This document shows, piece after piece, positions 61,901 to 64,000 of a stretch of 64,000 nt of DNA. Source of the DNA: Ptiloglossa arizonensis (taxonomy: Eukaryota; Arthropoda; Insecta; Hymenoptera; Colletidae); NCBI RefSeq assembly GCF_051014685.1, contig NW_027478540.1:433501-497500 (forward strand). The letters run 5' to 3'. Below the pieces are notes generated by a model. That model made no database searches, was not told the DNA's origin, and saw only the letters and a program-made list of their open reading frames with translations. Position 1 is the stretch's first letter. Each line of letters begins with the position of its first letter. The position numbers and the translations under genes were made by a program.

Positions 61901-64000
61901 CCACATATAGCGAACGGATTGACGAATTCCAGAAGTTCCTCTTGTATCTGAAAGTAGAAACTCGCCCGATTACAATGCTGTGTGTACTTTTCCCCTAGGC
62001 CACTCCAGTTGCTGTTATCGAATATCAGACTTGCGAAAATTTTGATGGTTTCTCAACCATCTCTTAACTCCAAACTCCGATATTTCGCGAACGGATTGAC
62101 GAACTCGAGAAATTCCTGTTGCATCTGAAAGCAGAAACTCGCCCGATTACAATGGTGTGTGTACTTTTCCCCTAGGCCATTCCAGTTATTGGTTTCGAGT
62201 ATCAGACCAGCGAAAATTTTGATGGTTTCTCAACCATTCCTTAACATCAAACTCCCATATCTCGCGAACCGATTGACGAACTCGAGAAATTCCTGCTGCA
62301 TCTGAAAGTGGAAACTCGCCCGATTACAAAGGTATGTGTATTTTTCCCGTAGGCCTTTGTAGTTACTCGTTTCGAGTATCAGACTTGCGAAAATTTTGAT
62401 CGTTTCTCAACCATTCCTAAACTTCAAGCTCCCGCATCTCACGAACGGATCGACGAAATCGAGAAATTCCTTTTGCCTGTGAAAGTAGAAACTCGCCCGA
62501 TTACAACGGTATGTGTATTTTTGCCCTAGATCATAGTAGTTATTGGTTTCGAGTATCAGACTTTCGAAAATTTTGATGGTTCCTCAAGCATTCCTTAACT
62601 TCAAACTCCCATATATCGCGAACGGATTGACGAACTCGAGAAATTCCGGTTGCATCTGATAGTAGAAACTCACCGAATTACAACTGTATGTGTGTTTTTC
62701 CCCTGGGCCATTGTTGTTATTGGTTTCGAATATCAGACTTGCGAAAATTTTGATGGTTTCTCAACCATTCCGTACCTTCAAACTCCCATATCTCGCGAAC
62801 GGGTTGACGAACTCGAGAAATTCCTGTTGCATCTGAAAGTAGAAACTCGCCCGATTACAATGGTGTGTGTACTTTTCCCCTAGACCATTCCAGTTATTGG
62901 TTTCGAGTATCAGACTTGCGAAAATTTTGATGGTTTCTCAACCATTCCGTAAGTCCACACTTCCATATCTCGCGAACGGATTGACGAACTCGAGAATTTG
63001 CTATTGCATCTGAAAGCAGAAACTCGCCCGATTTCAACGGTATGTGCATTTTTGCCCTAGGCCATAGGAGTTATTGGTTTCAAGTATCAGACTTGCGAAA
63101 ATTTTGATGGTTCCTCAACCATTCCTTAACTTCAAACTCCCATATCTCGCGAACGGATTGATGAACTCGAGAAATTCCTGTTGCATCTGAAAGTAGAAAC
63201 ACGCCCGATTACAATGGTATGTGTACTTTTCCCCTAGACCATTCCAGTTATTGGTTTCGAGTATCAGACCAGCGAATATTTTGATGGTTCCTCAACCATT
63301 CCTTAACTTCAAACTCCCATATATCGCGAACGGTTTGACGAATTCGAGAAATTCCTGTTGCATCTGAAAGCAGAAACTCGCCCGATTACAATGGTGTGTG
63401 TACTTTTTCCCTAGGCCATTCCAGTTATTGGTTTCGAGTATCAGACCAGCGAAAATTTTGATGGTTTCTCAACCATTCCTTAACATCAAACTCCCATATC
63501 TCGCGAACGGATTGACGAACTCGAGAAATTCCTGTTGCATCTGAAAGTGGAAACTCGCCCGATTACAAAGGTATGTGTATTTTTCCCGTAGGCCTTTGTA
63601 GTTATTGGTTTCGAGTATCAGACTTGCGAAAATTTTGATCGTTCCTCAACCATTCCTTAACTTCAATCTCCCATTTCTCGCGAACGGATTGACGAACTCG
63701 AGAAATTCCTGTTGCATGCGAAAGTAGAAACTCGCCCGATTACAACGGTATGTGCATTTTTCCCCTAGGCCGTTGTAGTTATTGGTTTCGAGTATCAGAC
63801 TTTCGAAAATTTTGATGGTTTCTCAAGCATTCCTTAACTTCAAACTCCCATATCTCGCGAACGGATTGACGAACTCGAGAAATTCCGGTTGCATCTGAAA
63901 GTAGAAACTCTCCCAATTACAACGGTATGTGTGTTTTTCCCCTGGGCCATTGTTGTTATTGGTTTCGAATATCAGACCATCGAATATTTTGATGGTTCCT

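Larger units (their letters stand above)
1..64000. repeat. 177-bp satellite DNA array, 361 complete copies plus a partial one
   Basis: The TGAAAG that follows GCATC recurs every 177 bases: at 1, 178, 355 and 532 at the left, and at 63,896 near the right end. Checking this anchor at more than a dozen places shows no break, so 361 complete monomers fit into bases 1-63,895 and 105 bases remain. Monomers are head to tail in one orientation. Nothing else interrupts them: no unique sequence, transposon, gap or inversion was seen. A unit close to nucleosome-repeat length in a long homogeneous array is typical of centromeric or pericentromeric satellite. The location is inferred; the repeat itself is directly visible. 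I do not recognise the family. Confidence 0.98.
56750..64000 (+). repeat. diverged monomers with weak higher-order structure
   Basis: About 41 monomers, many with private substitutions (AACGACAAAC near 58,173, GTATGTCCATTTTT near 58,084, TATATAGCG near 61,908, TTGCTGTTATCG near 62,008). Some order persists: GAAACTCGCACG at 58,241 and 58,949 (4 monomers), CATCTCACGAACGGATCG at 57,301, 60,842 and 62,435 (20 then 9 monomers), and GATTGATGAACTCG near 61,740 and 63,156 (8 monomers). Long near-identical blocks like those further left are missing. The last monomer is cut by the window edge after 105 bases. Confidence 0.8.

Noticed and set aside
1..64000. CRISPR array
   Set aside because: There is no alternation of short constant repeats with unique spacers; the whole 177-bp unit repeats and varies by scattered substitutions.
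1..64000. CENP-B box like that of primate alpha satellite
   Set aside because: I looked for TTCG-four bases-A-two bases-CGGG and its complement. CCCGATTACAA matches only one half and lacks CGAA at the required distance.
1..64000. Telomeric repeats, rRNA or 5S genes, tRNA genes
   Set aside because: No TTAGG- or TTAGGG-like runs, and no recognisable rRNA segments or tRNA A/B-box arrangement in the consensus monomer.
1..64000. Transposon or retroelement insertions
   Set aside because: The 177-bp register is continuous across the window, leaving no room for an insertion longer than 2 bases.
1..64000. Bacterial or phage genes or operons
   Set aside because: No ribosome-binding sites, long frames or terminators are visible, and the sequence is entirely satellite.

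Overview
The whole 64,000-base window is one uninterrupted tandem array of a 177-bp satellite DNA. From base 1 the unit can be followed to base 63,895 as 361 complete copies, with a 105-base partial copy at the right edge. There is no single-copy DNA, no convincing gene, no RNA gene and no recognisable transposon in it. Such an array is typical of eukaryotic centromeric or pericentromeric heterochromatin. My consensus monomer is about 41% GC and holds nine CpG dinucleotides, slightly more than its base composition predicts. That suggests a genome without heavy CpG-methylation decay, such as many invertebrates; this is inference, and the species cannot be named from the sequence.

I number the monomer from its TGAAAG (phase 1). 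Short palindromic sites sit at fixed phases: CCTAGG (46-51), AAAATTTT (88-95), TCGCGA (137-142) and CTCGAG (156-161). Most type-defining variation lies in phases 10-80; the remainder is more constant. Recurrent monomer types are A1 (GCCATAGTAG), A2 (CTTTGTAG), A3 (CCCCCAGG with GGTCTCTC), B (GGCCATTCCAG), B' (GGTCATTCCAG with TTCTAGCATCAGAATTG and usually a GTCGAC site), N (GCAACAAGAAACTCCC and CCCTAAGCC) and C (CAACGG with CCATTGTAG).

The copies form a multi-scale mosaic of higher-order repeats. From left to right: 4-mer and 3-mer units (1-5.7 kb); a 7-mer repeated about 2.3 times (5.7-8.6 kb); a 22-monomer block alpha (8.76-12.69 kb); a mosaic with a 21-monomer offset duplication (12.7-18.7 kb); 9-mer units inside a 19-mer duplication (18.7-26.3 kb); a mixed region with a 4-mer duplication (26.3-31.8 kb); a 36-monomer (6,372-bp) duplication that carries a second, almost identical copy of alpha and part of a third (31.8-42.1 kb); 8-mer units marked by N (42.1-46.8 kb); a change of subfamily near 46.8 kb followed by a 20-monomer tandem duplication (46.8-53.5 kb); 5- and 6-mer units (53.5-56.8 kb); and finally more diverged monomers with weak order (56.8-64 kb), perhaps nearer an array edge.

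The most notable facts are the strict length conservation (seven net indels in 361 copies, counted by phase tracking), the near-identity of segments 25 kb apart, and the abrupt subfamily change at 46.8 kb. Because 177 is 3 x 59, reading frames stay in register between copies and produce repetitive gene-like open frames on both strands. I interpret these as by-products of the satellite, not genes.
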